This document shows, in pieces, positions 1 to 8,562 of a stretch of DNA of 64,000 bases (within the stretch, counting starts at the first letter, position 1; each line of letters begins with the position of its first letter). This DNA comes from DATBDE01 sp036270095. GTDB lineage: Bacteria > Actinomycetota > Thermoleophilia > Solirubrobacterales > Solirubrobacteraceae. The stretch is from contig DATBDE010000096.1 in NCBI GenBank assembly GCA_036270095.1, positions 1-64,000 of the forward strand, read 5' to 3'. The notes beneath the pieces were generated by a model. That model saw only the letters and a program-made list of their open reading frames with translations. It did no database searches and was not told the origin of the DNA. Made by a program: the position numbers and the translations under genes.

Positions 1-333
1 ACCGTGAGCCACGGTCGGTCCCTCCCTTCGAATGGCCGGCCGCGCGGCCGCAATCCGCGCGCGCCTTGACCTACGCCGTTCGACGCGGAGGACCGGCCAC
101 CTTCACCACCAGCGCGCGAGCCTGCTCATGCCATCGATGCGTAAGTCGCGGCGCCTCTGGGCTGCCGGTCAGGTCGTGTAGCGGAGGACCTCCCATGTCT
201 CCGCGGCACTCGGCACGACGGCTCGGATTGGCTGATTAGAGCGACGAGCGGCGATTCGACCTGGCAGACGGCACCGAGTCGATGGGGACGACTCTTGGTC
301 GAGGCATCGGCGTCGTGCGACGGTGGGCGTTCC
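1..333. other. No gene recognised
   Basis: No reading frame here has recognisable protein character, and I see no tRNA, rRNA or clear repeat. A short GC palindrome of GGCC/CGCG units lies near position 40-52. The stretch may be the edge of the decayed recombinase neighbourhood. Confidence 0.4.
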
Positions 334-735
334 CTAACCCGGAAATTCAGCCGCCTCGAGGGCCTCGCTCGGCTCGCGGTATCCCTCCAGGCGGACGATC
401 AACCCGTCCCGGAAGCGGACGAGGACGGCCAGCGGGAAGTTCGCGGCCAGATCTGTGTGCTTCATCCGGCCGACGAACCGCTCGAGCGCCACCATCACGT
501 CGGGATCGTCGCCGGTGATCACCTCGTCAAGCTCGAGTCGCCAGGCGTCGATCACATCGAACGTGTCTTGGCGCCACTGCCGCAATCCGAGGTGCCCCCG
601 GTAGGGGCCGGGGATCGGGGACCCCCGAAACATGTGGATCTCGACCGCAGGATCGAAGAGCTCGATCGGTGCTTCGCCGGTGCCGTTGAGGAGCTCGTGA
701 TACCGCCGCAGCGTCTCAACGTTCTCGGCTGACAT
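334..735 (-). CDS. SnoaL-like / NTF2-fold protein
   Basis: A 133-residue protein of the SnoaL-like polyketide cyclase/NTF2 superfamily, a small cone-shaped fold used as an enzyme or ligand-binding domain. The start is the ATG at 735, giving MSAENVETLRRYHELLNG, the usual opening of this family. A GAGGAGG ribosome site sits directly upstream; an in-frame ATG at 759 lacks one. The middle of the protein has the alternating aromatic/acidic pattern of the family (FDPAVEIHMF, GLRQWRQDTFD) and ends with the R-F-R-D-G-L-I-V-R-L-E-G-Y strand. Substrate and role cannot be inferred; no operon partner is present. Confidence 0.75.
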   Translation of the reverse strand: MSAENVETLRRYHELLNGTGEAPIELFDPAVEIHMFRGSPIPGPYRGHLGLRQWRQDTFDVIDAWRLELDEVITGDDPDVMVALERFVGRMKHTDLAANFPLAVLVRFRDGLIVRLEGYREPSEALEAAEFPG

Positions 736-1012
736 CGCCTCCTCAGTATCCCGCGCCATCGCCACGACGAGGGTGAGATCCGGCCGCCCACACCACCGCT
801 TTCGCCTACGAAGCAGTTGCATCCTCGCTCGCCGCGGACCTGGCGGGCTGTTGCGCAAGTTGGTCCGCCCCCGGCCTCGACCCCGGCGACCGAGCGTAGT
901 TCATGATCGTGCTCGGCGCCCAGCCGGTACGAAGGCAGGGCGCATGATGGCCGACCTTCCGGGTCACGTTCGGGCCGAGGTCCAGCGAGTGCTCGACTGT
1001 GCGGCCCGGCGG

Positions 1013-2374
1013 CTACTCGCCGACCAACTGGACGCTGACGCGACCGGCTCCTCGGCCAGCTGCGACAGTGACGCTGGCCACGACGGCGCGGATGAGCGCA
1101 CGCCGCTCGTCGAGGGTCAGACGGTCCCAGTCCGCCCCGGCGTTGACGACCACGGCATCGGTCCGGTCGCCGCCTAGCTGCTCGACGTGCTCGCGAGCAG
1201 CATCCCGAGCCTCACGTAGCTCTCCGAGTTGCTCGACTGCCATCGGCTCGCCGTCGATGCCGGCGCCAGCGAATGCACGGATCGCGTTCTCGAGAACTTC
1301 CTGAGCCTGCTCGGCGACGCGCTCGGCCTCACGGCGGCCCGTCTCGGCCGAGGCCCGACCCTCGGCGTCCGAGAGTGCCTCGCGCACGGCGCGGGTCACG
1401 ATCCCCTCGACCAACTCGGCGCTGATTGTCACCCGCCGCCGACAGTCGCCGGTAGGGGGCAGCGGTAAACCGGGTAGGCGCCGTGATTCGAGGAACCGAC
1501 GACCATCCGTGACCCGCACGTCGCGCAGCGAAGTAAGCCTAGGCGCGCAAGCAGCCGGTCTGACTTCGACCGACGACCACGAGGCGCCCGGATGCGCTGG
1601 ACCCGCTGCCACGTCACCGTGTCCACGATCGCCGGATGCGCCGACGGATTGTGAAGGTCGCCGAAGCTGATTTGTCCGAGCACGACGGGCGACGTGAGCA
1701 ACGACTGAACACCGTGGTAGGTGCGCTCGATCCCCCGCTCGGCCAGAAACGCGCGGACGTCGGCGACTGTCGCCCCGTTGGCCCGCAGACGAAAGGCCTC
1801 GGCGACGACCGGCGCGATGTCAGGGTAGGCACGAGCCGCCCATCGTCGCCACGGACGTAGCCGGGCGGAACATTCGGGTACGGGAGGACACCGCGCTCGA
1901 CGGCGCGCACCTGCGCCTCGCGGCTGCGCTCCGCGACCGTTCGTCGTCGGTATTCGCTCACCGCGCCGAGCATCGTGCCAGAGAGCCATTGTCCGGCGGT
2001 GCCCTTGGTCAGCCGGCCTACGTCCACTGCAAGCACCTGGCCGCCCGCCGCTTCGACGCGCGACACGAGTTCGTCCTGCACCCTCGGGCTGCGCACCAGG
2101 CGGTCGAAGTAGGCGGCGACGATCACGTCAGCGTCGCCATGCTCGACGGCTTCGACGGCGTGACACAACCCCGTCCGTTGATGCAAAGGCGTTGCCGCGG
2201 CTCACATCGAGCTCGGTCAACGTCTCGATCAGGAGCAGGTCGTCCCGCTGACAGGCCGCTTCGACTCGCTCGCGCTGCTCCTGCGGTGAGGCGAACGAGT
2301 CGCCGTCGCGGCCGTTGACCTGGGACACCCGAACGATCCCGATGGCCCGGCGCTGCTTCGTGGCGGTGGCCCAT
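1013..2374 (-). pseudogene. Large serine recombinase, frameshifted remnant
   Basis: Pieces of one large serine recombinase (resolvase domain, recombinase domain, zinc ribbon, coiled-coil tail, about 450 codons) lie in order on the minus strand but in different frames. The start is best placed at the ATG at 2374, behind an AGGAGG at 2387-2392; one extra G after the ATG throws the frame. The N-terminal piece has the catalytic I-V-R-V-S motif. A shift near 2185-2187 (run of A) leads into the piece with DRLVRS. A shift near 1828 leads into the recombinase domain and the zinc-ribbon pair CATC. A shift in the G run near 1455-1459 leads into the coiled-coil tail. Such enzymes mobilise integrative elements or phages. 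With at least four indels this copy should be inactive. Confidence 0.85.
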
Positions 2375-2407
2375 ACTCGTCGTGAACCTCCTGAGCGAAA
2401 GGACCTC

Positions 2408-2863
2408 ATGGTCGAAGTTGGTCACTCCGCGCCGGACTTCGAGTTGCCCGACCAGAACGGGGAGCCGGTGCGGCTATCGGACCTGCGAGGCCAGAGAATT
2501 GTCCTGTATTTTTATCCCAAGGCGGACACGCCCGGCTGCACGAGGCAGGCCTGCGGGATCCGCGACCACGCGGCCGACTACGACGCGGCCGACGCGGTGG
2601 TGCTGGGCATCTCCCCGGACACGGTGAAGGACGTCAAGACGTTCGCGGACAAGTTCGACCTGCGCTTCCACCTGCTGGCCGACGCCGACCACGCCGTGGC
2701 CGAGGCCTACGGCGTGTGGGTGGAGAAGCACCGCTACGGGCGCACGTACTGGGGCAACGAGCGCACGACGTTCGTGATCGACGCCGACGGCCGGGTGGCC
2801 GAGGTGCTGCGCAACGTCAAGCCCGCCCAGCACGACGACCTCGTGCTGGGCGCGCTCGCCTAG
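2408..2863 (+). CDS. bcp: Thiol peroxidase, BCP/PrxQ-type peroxiredoxin
   Basis: A 151-residue thioredoxin-fold peroxidase that reduces hydrogen peroxide and organic hydroperoxides in the cytoplasm. The peroxidatic cysteine is Cys44 in PGCTRQAC, with the partner Cys49 five residues later, the BCP/PrxQ spacing. The opening (VGHSAPDFELPDQNGEPV) is typical. The start ATG at 2408 is preceded by AAAGGA; the longer frame upstream overlaps the recombinase remnant and looks unreal. It is transcribed divergently from that remnant. At the 3' end its TAG shares a CTAG with the stop of the minus-strand methyltransferase. Confidence 0.92.
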   Translation: MVEVGHSAPDFELPDQNGEPVRLSDLRGQRIVLYFYPKADTPGCTRQACGIRDHAADYDAADAVVLGISPDTVKDVKTFADKFDLRFHLLADADHAVAEAYGVWVEKHRYGRTYWGNERTTFVIDADGRVAEVLRNVKPAQHDDLVLGALA

Positions 2864-3549
2864 GCGCGCCTGGTCGCCGCGAAGTACGCCAGCCCGGTGT
2901 AGGCGCGCTGCTCGCGCGCGTAGCTGCGCAGGCGCTGCGCGTCGTAGCCGGCGCGGTGCAGCTCGGCCACCACCTCGGCGGGCTCGAACAGACGCAGGAC
3001 GTGCTGCTCGTCGGCCCGGCGCCAGGTCCGGCCGGAGCGGGTGAAGGTGGTGATGCGGCGGGTCAGCGTGTCGGCGCCGGCGGTGATCTCGTTGCACAGC
3101 ACCCAGCCGTCGCCCTCGCGGACGCTCGTTCCCACCGTGCGGGCGCGGGCGGGCGTGGCGACGTCGAAGAGCAGCAGGCGCGCGCCGCCGGTGCGCTGCA
3201 GCGGCTCCAGCGACCCGGCGTAGCAGACGACCTCGCCCAGGGCGGTGATGGCCGCGCATTCCGGCGGCGTGAAGTCGAGGACCGACGCCCGCTCGAACCG
3301 GGCGCGCGGCGCCCGCCGCCGCGCGATCCGCAGCATGGCGGCCGACGGGTCGACGCCGAGCACGTCGTAGCCCGCGTCGGTCAGCGCCCGGGCCCAGATC
3401 CCGCTGCCGCAGCCGAGATCGACCACGAGGCCGGAGCCGATCCCGGCGCGTCGCAGGCGCCGCAGCAGGCCCGGCGCCGCGGTCGCCGAGAACTCGGCGT
3501 AGCCCGCGTCGTGGATCTCGGCCAGGTCGCGCGCGTAGGCGCTCGGCAC
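2860..3549 (-). CDS. Class I SAM-dependent methyltransferase
   Basis: A 229-residue Rossmann-fold methyltransferase. Motif I is V-V-D-L-G-C-G-S-G-I-W, followed by the acidic end of strand 2 in LGVDPSAAML. The C-terminal half (FDVATPARA, WVLCNEI, ITTFTRSG) resembles small-molecule methyltransferases of unknown substrate. The GTG start at 3549 overlaps the TAG of the upstream glycosidase (TAGTG), so the two are probably co-translated. The very long frame that continues upstream on this strand is a GC artefact. Substrate unknown. Confidence 0.82.
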   Translation of the reverse strand: MPSAYARDLAEIHDAGYAEFSATAAPGLLRRLRRAGIGSGLVVDLGCGSGIWARALTDAGYDVLGVDPSAAMLRIARRRAPRARFERASVLDFTPPECAAITALGEVVCYAGSLEPLQRTGGARLLLFDVATPARARTVGTSVREGDGWVLCNEITAGADTLTRRITTFTRSGRTWRRADEQHVLRLFEPAEVVAELHRAGYDAQRLRSYAREQRAYTGLAYFAATRRA

Positions 3550-4778
3550 TACGAGGGCGGCGCAAGCGGCAGGACGAACGGCACCGGCACCTGGATCTTG
3601 CCGGCCGCCTCCATCTGCTGGATCCACGCGGCGAGCGCCAAGAAGGCGTCGTCGGGGGTGCCGTCCTTCTCGACCAGGCTGGTGTCGAATGAGTACAGCG
3701 GCGACTGCGGCGCCAGTAGGTACTGGACCACGAGCTTGACCCGCGGATCCTTCATCGCCAGCTGGAAGCCCTTGCGCAGGTAGGCGGCGCGCTGGTTCTC
3801 GGGCAGCGTCGTCGTCTGCGTCTTGCCGCGCGCGTAGAAGCCGTACTCGGTCAGGTAGAGGCTGATCGGGCTGCGCACCGGGTTCGTGCCGCCGCCGGTG
3901 TTGACCAGGGCGCCGCGCTGCTGCAGCTTGTCCAGCGCCTGGTCGAGCCGGACCAGCGAGCCGGTGGTGACGTCGTCGTTGGTCAGGCCGGGGAAGTAGG
4001 GGCCGTAGGCGGTCCCCGACAGCAGCGTGTAGGGATGGTGCGCGTAGCCGTCGAGCCGCAGCGGCTCGCAGTTCCTGGCCGCCGTGTAGTCGGGCTTGCT
4101 GCACGTGATCTGGCGCAGGAAGGTCAGGGGCGAGGACGCGACGCCCGAGCGGCCGATCGGGCTGGTCTCGCCGAGCAGGATCTGGGCCGTCGGGTCGACC
4201 GACTTGATGCCCTTGTAGGCGCCGATGTAGAGCTTGCGGTACTGCTGGGGCGCGCTGACGTGCGGGTTGAGCCAGCTCGAGTAGTTGGGCTCGTTCCAGA
4301 TCGAGTAGCGGTCGACACGGCCCTTGAAGTGCTGGGCGGCGGCGCGGGCGAACTGCGCGAACAGCCGCGGGTTGGGCTTGAAGTTGGACGGCTTGCCGTG
4401 GCGGGCGCTGGCCCAGGCCGGGACCGGGCCGAGCAGCGTGAGCTGGACGTGCAGGCCGTTGGCGGCGCCCTGGTCGATCGCCCGGTCGACGTCGCTCCAG
4501 TCGTACGGCACCGGGTGGGGCACGCTGTGGTCGTTGGCGGTGTCGCCGACGACGCCGGCCCAGCCGAGGTTGATGCGCAGGCGCGAGACGCCGAGCTGGC
4601 TGGCGAGGTTGTAGCCGATCTGCGGGCTGAGCAGGTTCTGCTGGACGAAGACCTGGTCGTCCTGCAGGCCGATCTGCAGCGGCTGGCTCTGGGCGCGCTG
4701 GGCGGCGGCGCCTGCGGGAGCCGCAATCGCCAGTGCGAGCGCGAGCACGGCGAATATGAGCAGCGAGGGGCGACGCAT
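3549..4778 (-). CDS. Secreted clan GH-A glycoside hydrolase
   Basis: A 409-residue exported protein with a signal peptide of about 25 residues (MRRPSLLIFAVLALALAIAAP, then an AGAAA cleavage region). It has a (beta/alpha)8-barrel pattern: I-W-N-E-P-N gives the acid/base Glu163, and Y-L-T-E-Y-G-F gives a nucleophile candidate Glu311, the strand-4 and strand-7 positions of clan GH-A (families such as GH5, GH39 and GH42). The polysaccharide target is unknown. It overlaps the downstream methyltransferase start. Related single-domain secreted proteins with WNEPN are, to my knowledge, common in soil actinobacteria. Confidence 0.82.
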   Translation of the reverse strand: MRRPSLLIFAVLALALAIAAPAGAAAQRAQSQPLQIGLQDDQVFVQQNLLSPQIGYNLASQLGVSRLRINLGWAGVVGDTANDHSVPHPVPYDWSDVDRAIDQGAANGLHVQLTLLGPVPAWASARHGKPSNFKPNPRLFAQFARAAAQHFKGRVDRYSIWNEPNYSSWLNPHVSAPQQYRKLYIGAYKGIKSVDPTAQILLGETSPIGRSGVASSPLTFLRQITCSKPDYTAARNCEPLRLDGYAHHPYTLLSGTAYGPYFPGLTNDDVTTGSLVRLDQALDKLQQRGALVNTGGGTNPVRSPISLYLTEYGFYARGKTQTTTLPENQRAAYLRKGFQLAMKDPRVKLVVQYLLAPQSPLYSFDTSLVEKDGTPDDAFLALAAWIQQMEAAGKIQVPVPFVLPLAPPS

Positions 4779-4862
4779 CGGCGGCAGTGTAGGAACAACA
4801 CAGGACCCTCCCGCGGGGTTGCGGCCCTTGCCAACGCTTTCTGGCGTGGTGGCGTTCGCGCG

Positions 4863-5141
4863 CTACTGCAGGCCCTGGCGCGCCTCGCGCACCAGCGTCA
4901 CCGCTTCGGGGAACACGCGCGCGATGACCGTGCGGATCTGCTCCGCCTGCTCGTCGGTCGTCCCCTGGATGTTCACCCGGTTGATGGCGGCGACGGTCAG
5001 GTCGACCGCCAGCTTGATCGCGTTGTCGGCCCAGGCGAGCTTCTGCGCGCCCTGCATCTGCTCCGCGAACTCGGCCATCCGCCGCTGCAGCTCGTCGGGG
5101 TCGCCAAACAGGCCTCCGAAGCCTTCTTCCATGCCTGGCAT
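4863..5141 (-). CDS. Small conserved-looking helical protein, unknown
   Basis: A 92-residue protein not assigned to a family. It opens with a Gly/Phe-rich stretch (EEGFGGLFGDPDELQ) and continues as charged amphipathic helices (RRMAEFAEQMQ, then TDEQAEQIRTVIARV). No membrane segment or cysteine is visible. Two in-frame starts exist, at 5141 and 5132. It is divergent from the hydrolase that starts at 5151, only 9 bp away. Base composition and codon use match the surroundings, which supports a real gene. Confidence 0.6.
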   Translation of the reverse strand: MPGMEEGFGGLFGDPDELQRRMAEFAEQMQGAQKLAWADNAIKLAVDLTVAAINRVNIQGTTDEQAEQIRTVIARVFPEAVTLVREARQGLQ

Positions 5142-5150
5142 GGTACGCGT

Positions 5151-5858
5151 ATGTCGCCGGTGACCGAGGGCGCGGGGGTCGAGCTGGACTATGCGCTGTC
5201 CGGCACGGGCCCATCCGTGCTGCTCGTGCACGGCCTCGGCGGCACGGCCTGGCCGGACCTGCCCGGGCGCGTGATCGCGTACTCGCGCCGCGGCTACGGC
5301 GCCAGCGGCGCGCCCGAGCCCTACGTGGGGACGACGGTCGAGGAGCAGGCCGAGGACGCCGCCGCGCTGCTCCACGGCCTCGACGCCGCGCCGGCCGTAG
5401 TGGTGGGCGACCGCCTCGGCGCGCTCGTCGCGCTCGACCTGGCCCGCCGCCACCGCGACCTCGTCCGCGGCGTGGTCGCCATCGAGCCGCCGCTGTTCGC
5501 GTTCGTGCCCGACGTGGCCGAGGTGCTCTCGACCGAGCGGGCCGCGCTCGAGCGCGGCGTGCGCGAAGAGGGGCCCGAGGCCGCGGTGCGGGCCTACATG
5601 GCCGAGGCGGGCGCCGACCCGCAGGCGGCCGCCCACGCGGCCGTGTCGTTCCGAGGGTTCTTCGCCGACTACGGCGCGCCGTCGACCTGGGCGGTGGGCC
5701 GGCGCGACCTGCGCGCGCTGGCCGTGCCGCTGATGGTGCTCGACGGCTCCGCGCCGCCGCCGCACGTGGTCGCGGCATCCGATGCCCTGGCGGGGGCCGT
5801 GCCGGGCGCGCGGCGCGGCGGCACGCTGCCGGAGGCGGTCGCGGCGCTGCTGGGCTAG
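5151..5858 (+). CDS. Alpha/beta-hydrolase-fold protein lacking the Ser nucleophile
   Basis: A 235-residue alpha/beta-hydrolase. The oxyanion-hole segment is LLVHGLGG near residues 24-31, and strand 6/helix C is V-V-V-G-D-R-L-G-A near residues 83-91. The nucleophile elbow should read G-x-S-x-G, but Arg88 (CGC) occupies the serine position; AGC to CGC would be a single base change. The late catalytic His is also unclear, because the C-terminus ends soon after GGTLPEAVAALLG. It may be a non-catalytic homologue or a recently inactivated enzyme. The start is the ATG at 5151, divergent from the 92-residue gene. Confidence 0.75.
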   Translation: MSPVTEGAGVELDYALSGTGPSVLLVHGLGGTAWPDLPGRVIAYSRRGYGASGAPEPYVGTTVEEQAEDAAALLHGLDAAPAVVVGDRLGALVALDLARRHRDLVRGVVAIEPPLFAFVPDVAEVLSTERAALERGVREEGPEAAVRAYMAEAGADPQAAAHAAVSFRGFFADYGAPSTWAVGRRDLRALAVPLMVLDGSAPPPHVVAASDALAGAVPGARRGGTLPEAVAALLG

Positions 5859-6793
5859 CGCCTGACCGCCAGCACCGCGATCGTCCCGCCCCGTCGCGCG
5901 AGCCCCGCGGCGAGCTCGGCCAGCGCCGACACCGGCGCCAGCGGCAGCGCTGCCGCGGTGATCACCGCGTCGCGGCTGCGCAGCGGGGCGTTGCGCTTGA
6001 GCGCGTGGTAGAGCCAGGACGGGGTGGTCGTCGCGCGCGAGACCGCCGACTGCCACAGCCCGAACGGGTTGTGCTCGGCCAGCAGGTGATGCGCGCGCAG
6101 CGGCTTGAGCCCGGCACGCCGGAGCAGCGCGTCGACGCCGCGCGGCGTGAAGTGCACCCGGTGGCGCGGGACGTCGAGGTGGTACCAGCGGTCTCCGCCC
6201 ACCCACGCCTGCCACGACTCGAGGTTGGGCACGCCGACGAGCACCACGCCGCCGGGGCGCAGCCACCCGGCGGCCCGCTCCACGGCTGCGCCGGGCGCGT
6301 CGAGGTGCTCGAGCACGTGCCAGAAGCACACCGCGTCGAGCACTCCGGGCGCGACCACGGCGTCCTCCCAGCCGGCGCGCTCAAGCGCCACGCCCGCCCG
6401 CGCCGCCGCCTCCACGCCGCGCCGCGACGGCTCGATGCCGCGCGCGGCGTACCCGGCTCGGGCCGCCCGGGCCACGAACCGCCCCCGGCCCGCGCCGACG
6501 TCGAGCACCGCCGCGCCCGGCGCCAGGAACGGCTGCAGCAGGGCGAGCCGCCGGCGGTCGAAGCGCTCGAGCACGGGTGCGCCCAGGCGCACCAGCCGCG
6601 GGTCGCGCGCCGCGTAGGCGCCGGTGGCGTGCGCGTCGGGCGGCGCCCGGCCCAGCGTCACCGCGCTCCCGCAGGCGGCGCAGCGCGCCAGCGCGAACAC
6701 CCCCGGCAGCGCCAGGTCCGACGCGGGGACCGACCGCCACGGCGCAAGCGGCCCGCCGCAGGCCGGGCAGGTCAGGCCCCCGACACCTCCCAC
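5855..6793 (-). CDS. Zinc-ribbon class I methyltransferase
   Basis: A SAM-dependent methyltransferase of about 305-312 residues with an N-terminal zinc ribbon (CPACGG and, about 20 residues later, CAACGS) and motif I V-L-D-V-G-A-G-R-G-R-F. Then come FWHVLEHLDAPG and the LRPGGVVLVGVPNLES strand common to methyltransferases placed near surface-glycan genes. The start is ambiguous. A GTG at 6793 is conventional, but an SD-like GGAGG lies just before a CTG at 6775 that overlaps the TGA of the upstream gene (CTGA) and would give MTCPACGG. Substrate unknown. Confidence 0.8.
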   Translation of the reverse strand: MGGVGGLTCPACGGPLAPWRSVPASDLALPGVFALARCAACGSAVTLGRAPPDAHATGAYAARDPRLVRLGAPVLERFDRRRLALLQPFLAPGAAVLDVGAGRGRFVARAARAGYAARGIEPSRRGVEAAARAGVALERAGWEDAVVAPGVLDAVCFWHVLEHLDAPGAAVERAAGWLRPGGVVLVGVPNLESWQAWVGGDRWYHLDVPRHRVHFTPRGVDALLRRAGLKPLRAHHLLAEHNPFGLWQSAVSRATTTPSWLYHALKRNAPLRSRDAVITAAALPLAPVSALAELAAGLARRGGTIAVLAVRR

Positions 6794-7878
6794 GACAGCC
6801 CGTGCTGCTTCAGGGCGTCGAGGAACGCCACCGGCTCGAACGCGCTGGCCACCGAGAGCACGCCGGACCGGGCGTAGTCCGGCTCGGCGAGGAGCGCGGC
6901 CGCGTACGCCGTGCAGGCCGCCGTGAGCCCGTAGACGTCGGTGCCCTGCGTGACGCCCCGGCCCACGCTCCCGTCCACCCCGTGCACCGCCACCACGATG
7001 CAGAAGCGCGAGGCGCGGCGCGCGTCCTCGGGCGGGCCCTCGGGCAGCAGGCCGATGGCCGCCTGCAGGACCCGCCGCACCGGCGTACGCAGCATCGGCG
7101 CCAGCGCGGCCATGAGCGGCGGCACGAGCGGCGCCAACGGGCCCGCCGGCACGAGCCCGGACACCGCGATACGCGCGCGCAGCGTGCGCACGCGCGTGTG
7201 ACGAGGAACGGACACGATCTCCCCGCACGGGTACTTGGCCACGACCTCGCGGCCGTACGGCTCCGGGAAGACGGCGCTCGCGCGCAGCGGGCCCGCCCCC
7301 GCCGGCAGCCAGGCGCCGTCCTCCCACACCACGTCGTCGCCCTTCATGGCCTCGACGGCCGAGCGCAGCGTGCCCCGCGTGGCCCCGAACCCCGAGACCG
7401 CGTAGGCGACGTCGAGCGTCTCGGCGGGCTCGTGATCGCGCGCGACCACGCGGCAGAGGAGGTCGCCGGGCACGTAATCGAAGCCCATGGCCGGGATCAC
7501 CGCGACCTCGGCCGCGCGCGCCGCCTCGTCGTAGCGGTCGGCCACGAGCTTGATGAACGGCTGCTCGCCGGCCGTGTCGACGTAGTGGGTGCCGGTCTCG
7601 ACCGCCGCCCGCACGACCGGCTCACCCAGCACCGTGAACGGCCCGGCGCAGTTGATCACGGCCGCGCAGTCGCCGAACGCGTGCCGCAGCGCGTCGCGGT
7701 CGCCCACCGCTGCGGTCCGCACCTCGGGCGACCCCAGCGTCGCGGCCAGCGGGCGCAGCTTGTCGGGATCGCGGCCGCAGAGCACGAACGGCAGCTCGCG
7801 GCGGCGCAGCTCGGCCGCCACCAGCCGACCGGTGTAGCCGGTGGCGCCGTAGACCGCGATGGGCTGGGTCGGAGTCAA
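6772..7878 (-). CDS. Saccharopine dehydrogenase-like NAD(P)-binding reductase
   Basis: A 368-residue protein of the saccharopine dehydrogenase/trans-acting enoyl reductase superfamily. The N-terminal Rossmann fold has A-V-Y-G-A-T-G-Y-T-G-R, and NCAGPFTVLGEPVV with HYVDTAGE follows, characteristic of this superfamily. The middle (GFDYVPGDLL, VSGFGATRGT) fits proteins annotated as trans-acting enoyl reductases in actinobacterial lipid metabolism. The start is a TTG at 7878 that overlaps the TGA of the CBS gene (TTGA), suggesting translational coupling. Substrate unknown. Confidence 0.82.
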   Translation of the reverse strand: MTPTQPIAVYGATGYTGRLVAAELRRRELPFVLCGRDPDKLRPLAATLGSPEVRTAAVGDRDALRHAFGDCAAVINCAGPFTVLGEPVVRAAVETGTHYVDTAGEQPFIKLVADRYDEAARAAEVAVIPAMGFDYVPGDLLCRVVARDHEPAETLDVAYAVSGFGATRGTLRSAVEAMKGDDVVWEDGAWLPAGAGPLRASAVFPEPYGREVVAKYPCGEIVSVPRHTRVRTLRARIAVSGLVPAGPLAPLVPPLMAALAPMLRTPVRRVLQAAIGLLPEGPPEDARRASRFCIVVAVHGVDGSVGRGVTQGTDVYGLTAACTAYAAALLAEPDYARSGVLSVASAFEPVAFLDALKQHGLSWEVSGA

Positions 7879-8321
7879 CCGCCGCGCTGGTGGAAGTAGA
7901 ACTCGGGCATCGCCGCCCGGGTCACGGCGCTGGCCAGGTTCATGGCCAGCTCCGCGTCGCCCGTGCGCACCGCGATGTCATCGAGCGTGACGATCCCGGT
8001 CAGCCGCCCGGCGTCGAGCACCGGTAGGCGCCGGATTCCGTGCTCGACCATGAGCTCGGCGGCCTCCCTGATGTCCATGTCGGGCGCGCCGGTGACCACC
8101 GGTGCCGACGCGTGGTCGCACGCGCGGTCGGACGGGTCGCGGCCGTCGGCGAGCACGGACACGGTCAGGTCGCGGTCGGTGAGGAACCCGACCGGGCGGA
8201 CGCCGTCGACAAGCACCACCGAGCCGACGTTTCGCTCGCGCATCGTCTCCGCGACCTCGCGCACGCTCGCGTCGGGCGTCGCGGTGACCACGGACTCGGT
8301 CATCACGTCGCGAATGCGCAC
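7875..8321 (-). CDS. Tandem CBS-domain protein
   Basis: A 148-residue protein made of two CBS motifs (Bateman module), which usually bind adenosine nucleotides or SAM. The first starts at RDVMTESVVTATPDASV with VGSVVLVDGVRPVGFLTDRD; the second has AELMVEHGIRRLPVLD and TGIVTLDDI. No other domain is present, so it is probably a stand-alone regulatory or sensor protein. The GTG at 8321 gives MRIRDVMTES. It is the first gene of a minus-strand set linked by stop/start overlaps to the reductase and the zinc-ribbon methyltransferase. Confidence 0.85.
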   Translation of the reverse strand: MRIRDVMTESVVTATPDASVREVAETMRERNVGSVVLVDGVRPVGFLTDRDLTVSVLADGRDPSDRACDHASAPVVTGAPDMDIREAAELMVEHGIRRLPVLDAGRLTGIVTLDDIAVRTGDAELAMNLASAVTRAAMPEFYFHQRGG

Positions 8322-8366
8322 CGCGGCGAGTCTAGTCCACCTACACTTGCCGGGGACTTGGCCGTG

Positions 8367-8558
8367 ATGACTCCTACCCAGAGGCGCCTGCGCGGGCAGA
8401 TCGAGCTGCTGATCCGCGTCGCGGCGCCGGCGCTCGACCTGCTGCTCGCCGGCGGCGACCGGCTTGCGCGGGCCGTCGCGCCCGGCGACGGCGACCCGGA
8501 GCTGACCCCCGCCGTCCGCAGCGAGCGGGCGATCGCCGGCCGGGTCCGGCGAGGCTGA
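8367..8558 (+). CDS. Small hypothetical protein (63 aa)
   Basis: A short frame starting MTPTQRRLRGQIELLIRV, with an amphipathic Leu-rich helix (PALDLLLAGGDRLARA) and a basic, polar tail. The alternative GTG lies 3 bp upstream, and GGGGA lies about 10 bp upstream. It ends 4 bp before the next gene, suggesting an operon with the membrane protein. It is not recognised and rests on position, codon use and length only. Confidence 0.45.
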   Translation: MTPTQRRLRGQIELLIRVAAPALDLLLAGGDRLARAVAPGDGDPELTPAVRSERAIAGRVRRG

Positions 8559-8562
8559 CCGC

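Noticed and set aside
736..1012. tRNA or attachment site beside the recombinase remnant
   Set aside because: No cloverleaf-like arms, GTTCGA loop or repeated core was found by eye on either strand.
2860..5778. A single 972-codon minus-strand frame covering a methyltransferase and glycosidase
   Set aside because: Only the last 229 codons make sense; upstream is a shadow of the secreted glycosidase and the hydrolase on the other strand.
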